A DNA stretch of 64,000 nucleotides from an uncultured Poribacteria bacterium (GCA_958295855.1 OY282383.1:3824481-3888480); one strand, 5' to 3'; counted from the first letter of the stretch, positions 35,149 to 44,651 are shown. The notes: generated by a model from the letters alone, not told the origin. Numbers and translations are program-made.

Positions 35149-36240
35149 TTACTGCAAAACGTTCACATCATCAGCACTATGCACAGGATGCGGACTCAGA
35201 TCGTAATCGCCATCCAGCGAAATATCATCAAGCATGACAATCTCCCCGGATCGAGCGGACTGGTGCAGGGCGAAAAGGGTTTGGACGACGTGGAGATTGC
35301 CACGCCCATCTGTAATCGGCTTTTTGCCTGTCTCCAAACACTCCAGAAAGTGTGCCATCGCGTTTCCGAAGGCATCCGGAAACCACGTGCCCTCTATCGC
35401 CGGTTTAATCTCACGCGGCTCCGGGGAATCGGGACCAGAGGTGCCTCCTACTTCCGTGAGGTGAACCGTCATGTCCTCGCTGTTTCCGTAGATGGCTCCT
35501 TGAGTGCCTTGGATACGGATTTCTTCGTGCGGGTGCTGAAGGTTGCGGCCAGGGTTGGCAAGAAACGCCCAGTTGCACGAAAGCAAGCCTTGTATGCCGT
35601 TACGACTTTTGAAAAGCGCGACAGAAATAGTTTCTCCCTCTGCAATGGACCGGTTATGCCCGTGCGCCTGGCAGTAAACGCTCTCATATTCGCCAAACCA
35701 TTTATAGACGAGCCCGATGTGATGCACCTGCATTGCAGGAATAAGATGCATCTCGGGGAAGGTAGTGAAAAATCCGTTGCAGGTTATGGAAACGTGGTAG
35801 ATCTCGCCGAGGTGTTCGGCGTTTATGTAGGGCTCAATAGCGAGGAAGCCTGGAACAAAGCAGGAATTTTGGTTCACCATGAGTTGCACGTTGTGTTTTT
35901 CACATAAATCTACCATTTCAACGGCTTGTTGCATCGACATTGCGAACGGTTTTTGGCAGAGAATATGCTTGCCAGCTTCAGCAGCGGCTTTGACGATAGG
36001 AGAACGCATCCAAGGTTGCACAGCCATGTCAACGATGCCAACGTCAGCATCAGCAATCAGGGCGGCAATACGGGTATACCGCGTCTGGATTCCAAATCTG
36101 TCGCCGACTTCGTTAAGTCGCGCCTCGTCTTTGTCGCAGATTGCAGCAACATGTAAGCCTTTGCGTTGATAGCCGAGCAGGTGCTGCTGTCCGATGCCCA
36201 AGCCAATTAAACCGATACCGAGACTATGCCTATGGCTCAT
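35149..36240 (-). CDS. Gfo/Idh/MocA-family oxidoreductase
   Basis: A 363-residue dehydrogenase: GIGLIGLGIGQQHLLGY (8-24) forms the dinucleotide loop, followed by AICDKDEARLNEV, VDMAVQPWMRSPIVKAAAEAG, ILCQKPFAMSMQQA with the KP motif, and HHIGLVYKWFGEYE in the C-terminal domain. GAGGAG precedes the ATG. It is the second of two such genes in the same direction, 178 bases apart, so they may act on one substrate in turn. Confidence 0.88.
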   Translation of the reverse strand: MSHRHSLGIGLIGLGIGQQHLLGYQRKGLHVAAICDKDEARLNEVGDRFGIQTRYTRIAALIADADVGIVDMAVQPWMRSPIVKAAAEAGKHILCQKPFAMSMQQAVEMVDLCEKHNVQLMVNQNSCFVPGFLAIEPYINAEHLGEIYHVSITCNGFFTTFPEMHLIPAMQVHHIGLVYKWFGEYESVYCQAHGHNRSIAEGETISVALFKSRNGIQGLLSCNWAFLANPGRNLQHPHEEIRIQGTQGAIYGNSEDMTVHLTEVGGTSGPDSPEPREIKPAIEGTWFPDAFGNAMAHFLECLETGKKPITDGRGNLHVVQTLFALHQSARSGEIVMLDDISLDGDYDLSPHPVHSADDVNVLQ

Positions 36241-36417
36241 GGACTTTGCTCCTCGTTGGTATGCTGTTAAAATTCCAGTGTTTCTTCAACTTCGCAAGAA
36301 TGGAACGCGCACAAGAAATCGCTCCCCTTTCCTTCCAATTTTCCACCTTTCCAAGTTCCCAACCCTCATGGCTACTGATGATGGGAAACGGGCGAAGCCA
36401 GCACGCTGCACCTCATG

Positions 36418-37680
36418 TCAAATCCCCAACCCTTCGTCAATTTCGCGCTGGTAGGTATTGATAGATTCATCTAGCATCGCGTCCATCTTCACGATTTGAC
36501 CTGTTGCGCCAGATTCAAGGAGGGCGTACGAAACAGCAACGGAACGTGTGCCTTGATGCGCATCTACTTCAACAGTGCGGTTGCCAGCAATCGCTTCTGC
36601 GAAATCGCCGTACTCAATCGCGATAATCTTCGCGTCGGTTTTTGGGAACGGGAATTCATAGTGCCACAGCCGGTCACCGCCGAAGAGGTCAGTTGTCACG
36701 GCATCAAGGTGGAAATCTGGAACGAGGGACAAGAGGTTTTCATCGGCAATGACTCCCTCGCCATCAATACGGAGTGAGATGATGCCACCGCCCCGGTCGC
36801 CGGGGAGCGTCATTGAGCCTTTTGATCCGTGGATTTGCCGGAGCCAGCTGCCCTGCCCCCAAGCACCGTGGTCTTCGATATACTGCCCGACAACGCCGTT
36901 TTTAAAGGTCAGCGTTGCATACGCAGCATCCTCGGCAGTCGCCTCAAATTCGGCAGGCATCTTCCGTTGCCATTTCGTGTAGACTCCAGCGGGATTAGAG
37001 CCGGATTCTCCGCTGACTGCAGCGGAGTTGTGCCGAATTGGTTCGTGAAGCCGGGTTTGTGCATAGACGGTGTCAACCTCTCCGAGCAGATACTCAATCA
37101 TGTCAGCATAGTGAACGCCGACATCAAGCAACACCCCGCTCTGATCCTTCTGATGCCGCCATACCGAGATGAGCATGCGGTTTGCGCCGCCAATTGCATG
37201 ATGGATGAGAAAGCGAGGCTTCCCGATGACTTCGGCATTGAGCAGTGCCTTTGCAAGCCTGTTGATGGGATCCCGGCGATAGTTTTCGGCAACGCTCAAG
37301 ATTGCATCGGATGCATCCGCTGCACGGCGGATGAGGTTACAGGCGCGAACGGTTAAACCCATCGGTTTTTCAACCATTGTATGCCAACCGCGTTCAAGTG
37401 TTTCAACTGCCACAGTATGATGGTAAGGCGGCGTGGTAGTCACGTCCACAGCGTCAACGCCAACATCAGCAAGTTCTTCCAGGCTGCCAACGACGGCAGG
37501 CTTTTCGCCGAAACGTTCTTCTGCTTGTTCAGCGAGTGACTCAGCATTGGCGAGAACCGGGTCGCACGCCCCGACAAGCGAAAACCGTGTCCATCCCGCG
37601 CGATGGAGTTCCGCCAACCCATACATGTGTCGGTGTCCCATACCACCACATCCAACAATTGCCAATCGAATTGTATCCAT
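36418..37680 (-). CDS. Gfo/Idh/MocA-family oxidoreductase
   Basis: A 420-residue dehydrogenase: RLAIVGCGGMGHRHMYGLAE (5-24), VDVTTTPPYHHTVAVETLERG, MVEKPMGLTVRACN with the KP motif, and GVHYADMIEYLLGEVDTVYAQT. Longer than the neighbouring paralogue because of insertions in the C-terminal domain (about 225-250). TAGGAGCAGC precedes the ATG. Substrate unknown. Confidence 0.88.
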   Translation of the reverse strand: MDTIRLAIVGCGGMGHRHMYGLAELHRAGWTRFSLVGACDPVLANAESLAEQAEERFGEKPAVVGSLEELADVGVDAVDVTTTPPYHHTVAVETLERGWHTMVEKPMGLTVRACNLIRRAADASDAILSVAENYRRDPINRLAKALLNAEVIGKPRFLIHHAIGGANRMLISVWRHQKDQSGVLLDVGVHYADMIEYLLGEVDTVYAQTRLHEPIRHNSAAVSGESGSNPAGVYTKWQRKMPAEFEATAEDAAYATLTFKNGVVGQYIEDHGAWGQGSWLRQIHGSKGSMTLPGDRGGGIISLRIDGEGVIADENLLSLVPDFHLDAVTTDLFGGDRLWHYEFPFPKTDAKIIAIEYGDFAEAIAGNRTVEVDAHQGTRSVAVSYALLESGATGQIVKMDAMLDESINTYQREIDEGLGI

Positions 37681-37689
37681 GTGCTGCTC

Positions 37690-39186
37690 CTATTTGTTCA
37701 GTACGGCTTCTAACCTTTTCACGTCAACTTCCATTTGCGTTGCGTCTTTGCGGTAGAGCGCAGAACGATCTAGTACCTTCTTCGCATATTTTCTGCCTCG
37801 GCTGATAAGCGGACCGCGTACCCTCACCTTACCGGGGCCGACATTATAGGCTCCCAGGGCCAATGTCACATTGCCGAGGTATTTCTTTAAAAGTTTGTTA
37901 AAATAGGTCAAACCTGCATGCAGGTTTTTCTGCGGGTGAAATCGTTCGTCTACCTTCGCATCGAGATTCGGTTTAAGTTTATTCGCGTACCGCGGCACTT
38001 TGAGGCCGAGTTCCCTGGCGGTTCCCGGCACCATCTGCATTAAACCACCTGCCCCAGTCTTCGACACTGCACTGGGGTTAAAATTGGATTCAACATAGAC
38101 AATAGCCAGCAGAAGCGATATATCGACATCATACTGTTTCGCGATTTGGATACTCGTGTATTTGGAGAAGTTGGGTTTTGAACCTTTTTTTTCTGGCCCC
38201 GGTTTTTGTGATGTTGATTGCGAAATATCAGCGTTTGTCCCATCGGCGTTCGATGCAGTTTTTGGTGACTGTGGTATCAATTGCATGCTATCAAAGGTTA
38301 TGCCAATCGAAAGTAGATGTTTATGCTCCAAATCATCTTGACTGAGATAGGTATAATGGGTCTGTTTTCCCAACCCGTCGAGTGAAACCCCTAAGCTCCA
38401 CGATTGGGTAGGATTTTCGGCATCAAAGGAAAAGGTTGAACCGACTCGGGCGGAAATGGGGCCCGTCACGATTTCTAAACTCGTGCCGAAGCCTGGCGAA
38501 GTAACATCAAAACGGTTATGCCACCGAATAAGTGGGTGCGGTATCAGCGTGGCACCGAGATTACATTGTGAATCAAAGACTTGCAAAAGCCGCCCATCTT
38601 CATGCCGAATAAGCACGCCAGAAATATCGCGAAACCGCATGCCTAACACAATGTAAGGGTTGAGTTTCGCCAGCACGCCAACATCATAATTTGGAGCCCA
38701 GAGGCTGCCCTGATAAGGTGCCCGGCTATATCCTGTGTTAGCCCCCAGTTGTATTGGCCCGAGCTTCCTTGCATAGGAGAGCAGCACTTGATTGTTCCCG
38801 AGTTCAAAGGTGCCAATCGGGTTGGATGCATGTTCTACGAGAAAACGGTCGGAGGGATTAAAATCGAGTATATTTAACCCGAATGTCCCGAGTGGTTTGA
38901 CAGGGTAAGCGAGGGAGAATGCGCCTTGCGAGAAGTCGTAAATCAGGTTCCCGTAGTCAAGCGTCGCCAGGCCGGCAGGGTTCCAGAGCGCGCCAGTTGC
39001 GTCATCTGCACTGCTGACAAACGCTCCACTCAACCCGAGCCCACGCGTCCCAACTTCAGGCCTCAGGTTGAGATTATCTGACAATGTGCTCCTTTCACAG
39101 AGAAAATACGTAATTAAGACAAAAAAGATGCCTATAAGAAACCATTCGCGTTTACCGGTGGGTAAGGTAGGGTGCTGGATTTTCAC
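37690..39186 (-). CDS. Outer-membrane beta-barrel fused to lytic transglycosylase
   Basis: About 498 residues. After a hydrophobic segment (FLIGIFFVLITYFLC) comes a PorV/UPF0164-like barrel: GTRGLGLSGAFVSSADDATGALWNPAGLA, then alternating strands to about 320. A Pro/Lys-rich linker leads to an SLT domain (about 350-495): LLLAIVYVESNFNPSAVSKTGAGGLMQMVPGTARELG with the catalytic Glu of VESNF, and LALGAYNVGPGKV. It should cut glycan strands of peptidoglycan from the outer-membrane side. GTG 39186 is the likely start; it overlaps the upstream M23 gene. A TTG near 39086 would lose the signal. Confidence 0.75.
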   Translation of the reverse strand: MKIQHPTLPTGKREWFLIGIFFVLITYFLCERSTLSDNLNLRPEVGTRGLGLSGAFVSSADDATGALWNPAGLATLDYGNLIYDFSQGAFSLAYPVKPLGTFGLNILDFNPSDRFLVEHASNPIGTFELGNNQVLLSYARKLGPIQLGANTGYSRAPYQGSLWAPNYDVGVLAKLNPYIVLGMRFRDISGVLIRHEDGRLLQVFDSQCNLGATLIPHPLIRWHNRFDVTSPGFGTSLEIVTGPISARVGSTFSFDAENPTQSWSLGVSLDGLGKQTHYTYLSQDDLEHKHLLSIGITFDSMQLIPQSPKTASNADGTNADISQSTSQKPGPEKKGSKPNFSKYTSIQIAKQYDVDISLLLAIVYVESNFNPSAVSKTGAGGLMQMVPGTARELGLKVPRYANKLKPNLDAKVDERFHPQKNLHAGLTYFNKLLKKYLGNVTLALGAYNVGPGKVRVRGPLISRGRKYAKKVLDRSALYRKDATQMEVDVKRLEAVLNK

Positions 39187-39928
39187 TTCTGCCTTTGTAT
39201 CTAATTTCAAAATGTAGGTGAGGCCCTGTTGAAATTCCCGTATTACCGGACAGACCGATAACTTTTCCAAAATGCACATATTCTCCGCTGGATACTCTGA
39301 TTTGTGACAAGTGTCCATACCAGGTAGTAAAATCACCTTGGTGTTGGATGCCTACCACTTTACCATAACCACCTTTCCACCCCGTATAGATAACTCTGCC
39401 AGCTTGTGCTGCGTAAACGCGCGTCCCTGTAGCAGCGCGGAAGTCTATGCCTTCATGCATACGGTGGCGGCCCGTCACTGGATGAACCCGATAGCCATAC
39501 CGCGATGTTACACGCAAAGGAATTCGCAACGGTTTTCCAAAACCAAGACTGCTACCGTTCGGAATAAAAATCCGACTGCCAATTTGGAGCAAGTGAGGGG
39601 AGGAGATGCTATTGATTTGCTGTAGTTCCCGCCACTTCAGATTATGGCTCCGGGCGATACCGGACAACGTATCTCCCTGTTTAACTTGATACCAAACGCC
39701 CCCAGGGGATTTTCCGGGAATTAGCAATTTCTGCCCAATCTGCAAGTGTTCCGTTGGCCGAAAACTGTTGGCTTGGAGAATAGATTTGAGCGGCACTTCG
39801 TACTTCCGCGAAATCCCCCACAACGTTTCCCCTTTTTGAACCTGATGTTGCAAACCCGCGCCTAAAACAGGACTAAACCCGGACACTCCCAATAAAAAAA
39901 TTATAAGAATATGAATCTGTTTTCTCAT
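39152..39928 (-). CDS. LysM-M23 peptidoglycan endopeptidase
   Basis: A 258-residue secreted protein: signal (hydrophobic 8-22, ending VLGAG), two LysM domains (VQKGETLWGISRKYEVPLKS and VKQGDTLSGIARSHNLKW) and a C-terminal M23 peptidase with GYRVHPVTGRHRMHEGIDF (zinc His and Asp) and GLSGNTGISTGPHLHFEI with the HLH ligands. It cleaves peptide cross-links, matching the glycan-cutting partner encoded next. The ATG at 39928 begins the signal; a TTG five codons earlier is the alternative. The overlap of 35 bases suggests joint translation. Confidence 0.92.
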   Translation of the reverse strand: MRKQIHILIIFLLGVSGFSPVLGAGLQHQVQKGETLWGISRKYEVPLKSILQANSFRPTEHLQIGQKLLIPGKSPGGVWYQVKQGDTLSGIARSHNLKWRELQQINSISSPHLLQIGSRIFIPNGSSLGFGKPLRIPLRVTSRYGYRVHPVTGRHRMHEGIDFRAATGTRVYAAQAGRVIYTGWKGGYGKVVGIQHQGDFTTWYGHLSQIRVSSGEYVHFGKVIGLSGNTGISTGPHLHFEIRYKGRSENPAPYLTHR

Positions 39929-39995
39929 GTGATACCCTAACAATGTAAACCCGAGACAAATTCTGCCCTGAATGCACAGAATCTGCTCATACTAA

Positions 39996-40130
39996 TTAAT
40001 TAAGGGTGGTGGTTCATAAATAATCGCTGCGCGGTGACGTGATGAGCAACAGGCTTGTTCGTCGTCGCGCAATTTATCGAGCGGCACCAAACGGTGCGAT
40101 GCCAAATCATTAGGCACCACCCTCAATTAA
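39996..40130. repeat. MITE-like hairpin element
   Basis: 135 bases bounded by TTAATTAAGGGTGGTG and the inverted GCACCACCCTCAATTAA. The interior GTCGTCGCGCAATTTATCGAGC resembles the 25637-25718 element. The right end supplies the stop codon of the downstream-lying lipoprotein gene. Confidence 0.65.
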
Positions 40131-40660
40131 TCGTCTCTAACGGTCAGCAATACATTTTTCGTTTCTGACAAAATTTGGGTATCGGTATCAATTCCAGAAT
40201 CACCGACTGAAACCACCTCGGTAATCACAGTCACAATCAGCTGAAGTACTTCAACCTGAATGTTAGCCGTGTCCAACGTGTCGGGAGCAGTCCATGTCAC
40301 TACATTTTCATCTGCATCCGAAAGCGCGCCGTATTGGGTGATGTTCAACCAGTTCAACTTAACAATACTACCTCTAACCCCTTTCACCGAAGCAGTTAGT
40401 TCTACCTCTTCGCCCGGTTGCACCGTTTTTGTCGTAACAGTGATCTTCACGTCAAGGTTGCCAACCTGCTCCGCGTTCTCTGCATCCTTGTTGGTTGTTA
40501 ATTCAACGACATCGTCGCCGGTGCCTTCTGTAGTATCTGCCTCCGTATCTTTCGCAGCTACGGGGTTATTTAGATTGCTACCGCCGCAACCTGCGATGCT
40601 TAATACGAAACCAACTAGGAGAATGTTAAAAAATAATACCAAAAATTGAGATGCTCTCAT
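40127..40660 (-). CDS. Small lipoprotein, unrecognised
   Basis: A 177-residue lipoprotein (signal ending LSIAGC, Cys about 23), then an acidic low-complexity linker rich in Asp, Glu and Thr (about 35-65) and one beta-rich domain (VKITVTTKTVQPGEEVELTA..., VTWTAPDTL) of Ig-like or PKD-like appearance. The ATG at 40660 starts a proper signal. The stop codon lies inside a hairpin repeat, so the C-terminus may have been altered by its insertion. Function unknown. Confidence 0.6.
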   Translation of the reverse strand: MRASQFLVLFFNILLVGFVLSIAGCGGSNLNNPVAAKDTEADTTEGTGDDVVELTTNKDAENAEQVGNLDVKITVTTKTVQPGEEVELTASVKGVRGSIVKLNWLNITQYGALSDADENVVTWTAPDTLDTANIQVEVLQLIVTVITEVVSVGDSGIDTDTQILSETKNVLLTVRDD

Positions 40661-40860
40661 GACTCTATCCTCTCTTCGTGTTCGGTTCGGGGGAGACGCA
40701 TGCACGCTACCCACCTCACAAAACAACTATGTTTAGCAAGAAACAGGTCCGACTTTATTTTAAGCTGTTCATGCCTAAAATCGTTTCTAAAAACCTGTTA
40801 ATGTAAACGAATAGGTGAAAAGACGGTTACAACAAAGGGATGAGAGCATCCAACAATCGG

Positions 40861-41643
40861 TTATTTCTTTGTGCTTTCGATCTGCTCACGCAGGAAGGCA
40901 AGAATGTCGGCAATGTCCTGGTCACTGAGAATATCGGAGGCATAGAACGGCATTAGCGAACCGCCGCCGCGAATCTTCGTAGCCCAACGAATCATCGCTT
41001 TATCAATATCGCGGGGGACTCTGGACGTGACAAGCCGCGGACCGATACCGGGTTTGTAAGGTGTTGGGTGGCAGACGGCGCAGGCGCGCCCGAAAAGTTG
41101 CCAACCCTTCTGTGCATCGCCACGCATCGCAGCGATTTTCTCACCAGCTGCCTTTTTGGCATCGGCATCCAGCATCTCAATCGTGAACTCGGGGCCTGTA
41201 TTATCACCTGAAATCGCTTCAAAATAAGCCATGAGGGCCTCTGCATGTTCTGCCGGAATCGCAGTAGGATTCACCTTATCGCTGGAGACACGCTGTAAAA
41301 AGTGCTGATAACAGAACCCACCCCCACCAGCAGCACGCGCAAAATCGGCACCTTTAATCATCCCACCTTTTGCCTCACCGCGATGGGGGACACCCACAAC
41401 GCTGTGGCCCGCGCGAATCAAACCATCAGGATTTGACATATCATCAAAATCTGCGTGGCAGTTCGCACAGGAAAGCCCGGTCGCGGAGCCTTGCAGCTTA
41501 CCCGGTTTAATTGTTCCCTTAAAAGTTGGATCGTGGAAAAGTTCCCGGCCAAGTTGGGCTTTATCTGACATTTGGGCGTGCGTTAAAAGTGCGACTGCTA
41601 TTATCAGAACGCCGATGAACAAAAACGAAACAAATTTACGCAT
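40861..41643 (-). CDS. Secreted dihaem cytochrome c-like protein
   Basis: A 260-residue protein with a signal peptide (hydrophobic 5-21, ending THAQ) and two haem c sites: CANCH at 59-63 and CAVCH at 188-192. Around them KAQLGRELFHDPTF and ILSDQDIADILAFLREQ are typical of c-type cytochromes and cytochrome c peroxidase-like proteins; possible axial Met ligands include the one in SLMPFYASD. It likely carries electrons in the periplasm; the partner is not nearby. AAGGAGATTC precedes the ATG. Confidence 0.85.
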   Translation of the reverse strand: MRKFVSFLFIGVLIIAVALLTHAQMSDKAQLGRELFHDPTFKGTIKPGKLQGSATGLSCANCHADFDDMSNPDGLIRAGHSVVGVPHRGEAKGGMIKGADFARAAGGGGFCYQHFLQRVSSDKVNPTAIPAEHAEALMAYFEAISGDNTGPEFTIEMLDADAKKAAGEKIAAMRGDAQKGWQLFGRACAVCHPTPYKPGIGPRLVTSRVPRDIDKAMIRWATKIRGGGSLMPFYASDILSDQDIADILAFLREQIESTKK

Positions 41644-41796
41644 CAAGAATCTCCTTATGCTTAAGTATTTCTAACACTTTACCAAATATACGATTAATTG
41701 TCAAGAAAAAATTGCTTATTTTCAGGGAAAGTGGGCACGTAAAAACAGAACGACACACTTGGAAATGTGCCTTAGAGCCCACCGATTACCGTGGAT

Positions 41797-42381
41797 TCAG
41801 CGGCCCTGAACATCTTCCAACGGCGATTCCAAAACAGCAATGTGTGGCAGATTCCGACACCATTGCGCGTAATCAAGGCCGTATCCGAAGACAAAGACGT
41901 TTGGAATCTTGAAACCGGTGTAATCAACTGTGACAGGAACTTGGCGTTGGGAAGGCTTATCAAGAAGTGTGCAAACCTTAACGCTTTTCGGGTTTAGTGT
42001 TTGGAGGTGTTCAATGAGAAACCTCAAGGTATGCCCGGTGTCAACAATATCCTCTACAATAAGGATATTCATGTCTTCCACGCGATCGCTACCCCCTCGA
42101 ATGAGTTGAACTTCCGAGGGCTGCGTGATATCGTGGTAACTCGCCAATTGCACGAACTCAAAGCGAAGCGGTACTTCTCCATAAGGGCTTGCAGGCTGCG
42201 CCCTATAGATAGCACGCGCCAGGTCGGTGAAAAACACAGCGCCGCCTCTTAGTACACAAAGAAGGACGAGTTCCTGGTTTTCGTAATCCTTGGATATCTG
42301 TTCTCCGAGCTCGCGAATGTGTTCCTGAATCTCGGCTTCAGAGATTAGAACGGAGTGCGGAGGGGCTTTCATTTCTGGCAT
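41797..42381 (-). CDS. hpt: Hypoxanthine phosphoribosyltransferase
   Basis: A 194-residue type I PRTase: VLLCVLRGGAVFFTDLAR (39-56), FVQLASYHD (77-84), and the PRPP loop VEDIVDTGHTL (109-119). It salvages hypoxanthine and guanine to IMP and GMP. The start is within the end of tilS (ATG at 42381 or 42372), the common tilS-hpt arrangement; the overlap suggests coupling. The longer frame upstream is tilS sequence in another frame. Confidence 0.92.
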   Translation of the reverse strand: MPEMKAPPHSVLISEAEIQEHIRELGEQISKDYENQELVLLCVLRGGAVFFTDLARAIYRAQPASPYGEVPLRFEFVQLASYHDITQPSEVQLIRGGSDRVEDMNILIVEDIVDTGHTLRFLIEHLQTLNPKSVKVCTLLDKPSQRQVPVTVDYTGFKIPNVFVFGYGLDYAQWCRNLPHIAVLESPLEDVQGR

Positions 42382-43840
42382 AATGGAGGTGAAGGCATTT
42401 TCGAGTTTGGGGATGAATCTTAAACCGCTCATGAGTAGTATAACCGATAATCCATAAAATTTCATCGCCGTGAACAAGCATTGGAATGCTATCACGTTCG
42501 CAGCGAGGCACCTTAGCATCTATCAAAAAGTCCTTAATCTTTTTCGTTCCGCTTAGGCCGTAAGGCTGAAACCTATCACCCTCCCGCCGATTGCGAATCG
42601 TCAGCGGCAAGTCAATCGCGTCATAATCGAACACTGCCTCAAACCTGCTATCAGGTAAAGGGATACCGGCACCTGGTGAAATATCACCCATATATGCCGT
42701 GATTTCCGCATTTAAAGCCGAGACAAACGTTTGACCGGGGACAACAAGCGGATAGGCAAAATCTGCTGTCTCAACCGGCTTTCTCTCGAAGATCAGCTGC
42801 TGATACGCCCGGCGAAATTGCAAACCGTTCGGGAGAGCGAACACAGCGTTGGGCGCATCCCTTGTGATGAGGTTGAGAATCGCTTGGCAGTGTGCAAAAT
42901 AGAAATCGCTCACCTGCCCTAACATATCAGAAATACTGTGCCTCAGAATCCGCCTCTGCAACGCAATATGATATTGGAGAAACACGCCCCTGTCTAACAC
43001 TAAATTAACCGGCGTTGTAGTGCGAGTTCCGCGTGCCTCGCTTTCCTTACTCCGCTGTTTCAACCGACATGCCTCAAACGCCTCGCGCGCAAACGTGTCA
43101 AGGTATTCCGATTCCGCACCGAGCACCTCAGCGGTTCGGCTCAATCCTGCTTTGATATTCGGATTATAGTTGCGTTCCAGCAGCGGCATGAGCTCATGGC
43201 GGATACGGTTGCGAAGGTAACGTTTATCCGTATTGGTTGAATCATGTCGAGGCACAAGGCTCATCGACGCAAGAAACGCTTCAATTTCCTGGCGTGTAAA
43301 CGGCGTGAGGGGCCGAATGATTAAAGGTGTAACTTGCAGGTTTCCCATATCACACAGACCGGCTCTGACAGGGGATATCCCTCTTAACCCAATGGTGCCG
43401 GCACCACGAAGTAGATTCATCAAAACTGTTTCGGCAGTATCGTCCTGATGGTGTCCAAGCGCAACTTTGGTCGCGCCTATTTCTTTCGCAACATCTTCGT
43501 AGAATTGGTAACGCGCTTTCCGGCCAGCAGCTTCTACAGAAAGGTTCCACTGCTTTATCAAACGCGGCAATTCAATGGTGTTGCCAATAAACGGCAATTC
43601 CAAACGCCCTGCCTGCTCGCGCACAAATTCCATATCCGCATCCGCATCGGGGCGCAGACCGTGGTTTAAGTGCGCAACGTGGAGATGGCAGTTTAACTGT
43701 GCACGTAGCGCGTGCAGCCCATAAAGCAGGGCAAGCGAATCTGCTCCCCCTGAGACTGCAACGAGCACCGTCTCTCCATTTTCAATCATTGTGTGCTGCA
43801 AAATGAAGCGGTGCATTTGTTGCACAAAACGGGATGTCAT
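42338..43840 (-). CDS. tilS: tRNA(Ile)-lysidine synthase
   Basis: A 500-residue PP-loop enzyme: VAVSGGADSLALLYG (27-41), HLHVAHLNHGLR, GHHQDDTAETVLMNLLRG, ISPVRAG, and a C-terminal TilS domain with RREGDRFQPYGLSGTKKIKDFLIDAKVPR. It changes C34 of the minor tRNA-Ile (CAU) to lysidine so that it reads AUA. Next upstream lies a tRNA with anticodon CAT, a possible substrate. ATG at 43840; purine-rich AAGGGG upstream. Confidence 0.95.
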   Translation of the reverse strand: MTSRFVQQMHRFILQHTMIENGETVLVAVSGGADSLALLYGLHALRAQLNCHLHVAHLNHGLRPDADADMEFVREQAGRLELPFIGNTIELPRLIKQWNLSVEAAGRKARYQFYEDVAKEIGATKVALGHHQDDTAETVLMNLLRGAGTIGLRGISPVRAGLCDMGNLQVTPLIIRPLTPFTRQEIEAFLASMSLVPRHDSTNTDKRYLRNRIRHELMPLLERNYNPNIKAGLSRTAEVLGAESEYLDTFAREAFEACRLKQRSKESEARGTRTTTPVNLVLDRGVFLQYHIALQRRILRHSISDMLGQVSDFYFAHCQAILNLITRDAPNAVFALPNGLQFRRAYQQLIFERKPVETADFAYPLVVPGQTFVSALNAEITAYMGDISPGAGIPLPDSRFEAVFDYDAIDLPLTIRNRREGDRFQPYGLSGTKKIKDFLIDAKVPRCERDSIPMLVHGDEILWIIGYTTHERFKIHPQTRKCLHLHYARNESPSALRSNL

Positions 43841-43862
43841 GGGGAGCCCCTTAAAAGAGGAA

Positions 43863-43934
43863 TACCGGTGCGGAGGGTCGAACTCCGGACAGCACGATTA
43901 TGAGTCGTGTGCTCTACCGCTGAGCTACACCGGC
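43863..43934 (-). tRNA. tRNA with anticodon CAT (elongator Met or Ile2)
   Basis: A full cloverleaf of 72 bases: acceptor GCCGGTG / CACCGGT (first pair G-U), D-arm GCTC..GAGC, anticodon stem CACGA/TCGTG with loop CTCATAA (anticodon at 43900-43902), T-arm CGGAG-TTCGACC-CTCCG. No CCA encoded. The stem lacks the three G-C pairs of an initiator. The GACTCATAATC loop context is shared by elongator tRNA-Met and tRNA-Ile2; neighbouring tilS makes Ile2 attractive, but this cannot be decided by eye. Confidence 0.92.
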
Positions 43935-44039
43935 ATATTAAGAGTCTAATATTAAGTATAACACATGATTTCCGAAAAGTCAAATGTTTTTATCTTTCCT
44001 ATAGGGGGTATGCACGTCGCTTAGGGGCGAGTCTCGTCT

Positions 44040-44085
44040 GAATCGCGGATTTGCGCGGATTGCGCGGAAATACGCGGATTTTGGG
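44040..44085. repeat. GCGCGGAT-type tract, copy 1
   Basis: Irregular repeats of CGCGGAT (ATCGCGGATTTGCGCGGATT...TACGCGGATTTT). Related copies at 44540-44579 and 44605-44651. Confidence 0.6.
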
Positions 44086-44166
44086 GTATTCTCGCGGTTC
44101 GACCTCTTTGGTGGGGTGTTGGATGTCACGTTTCTTTCTGTTTCACACTCATGGGTCTGTATAACA

Positions 44167-44246
44167 TTTTAGCCCTGTAAGGGCGGTATGGGTATAGATA
44201 CACGGACTGCCCTAAATGCTAAGCCCCAGAGGGGCGACATGTGTAG
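44167..44246. repeat. REP-like double hairpin, copy 1
   Basis: TTTAGCCCTGTAAGGGCGGTATG, then GCTAAGCCCCAGAGGGGCGACA and TGTGTAG. Two small GC hairpins about 40 bases apart; three copies in this gap between tRNA genes. Confidence 0.8.
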
Positions 44247-44370
44247 CGACGCTATCTGATATGGCTCCCAATCGGGCGGGGAGACCCCGCCCCTACGGGA
44301 CTAAGGGTGTTTTGTAGGGGTAGGCCTTGTGCCTACCCTTCCTATGTAGGGGTAGGCCTTGTGCCTCCCC

Positions 44371-44450
44371 TTTAGCCCCAGCGGGGCGGTATGTGTATAG
44401 TACCGCGGTCTTCCCTAGATGCTAAGCCCCAGAGGGGCGACATGTGTAGT
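44371..44450. repeat. REP-like double hairpin, copy 2
   Basis: Same layout as copy 1 with the first stem changed in a compensating way (GCCCCAGCGGGGC) and the second stem identical (GCCCCAGAGGGGC). Confidence 0.8.
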
Positions 44451-44539
44451 GCCTCTGTCTGAATGCACGTCGCATTTGGGCGCAGTGGTATATTACCCCT
44501 GCAAAGCAGGGGAAACCGATACCCTTACGCCGCAAAGCC

Positions 44540-44651
44540 CGGAGTATCGCGGATTGCGCGGAATGACGCGGATTTTTGGAGGAGGTGCTCGGTTCAACTT
44601 CTTCTGAATCGCGGAGTATCGCGGATGACGCGGAAGTACGCGGATTTTGGG
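44540..44651. repeat. CGCGGAT-type tracts, copies 2 and 3
   Basis: Two tracts, 44540-44579 and 44605-44651, again made of GTATCGCGGAT and GACGCGGA units ending CGGATTTT(T/G)GG. Confidence 0.6.
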
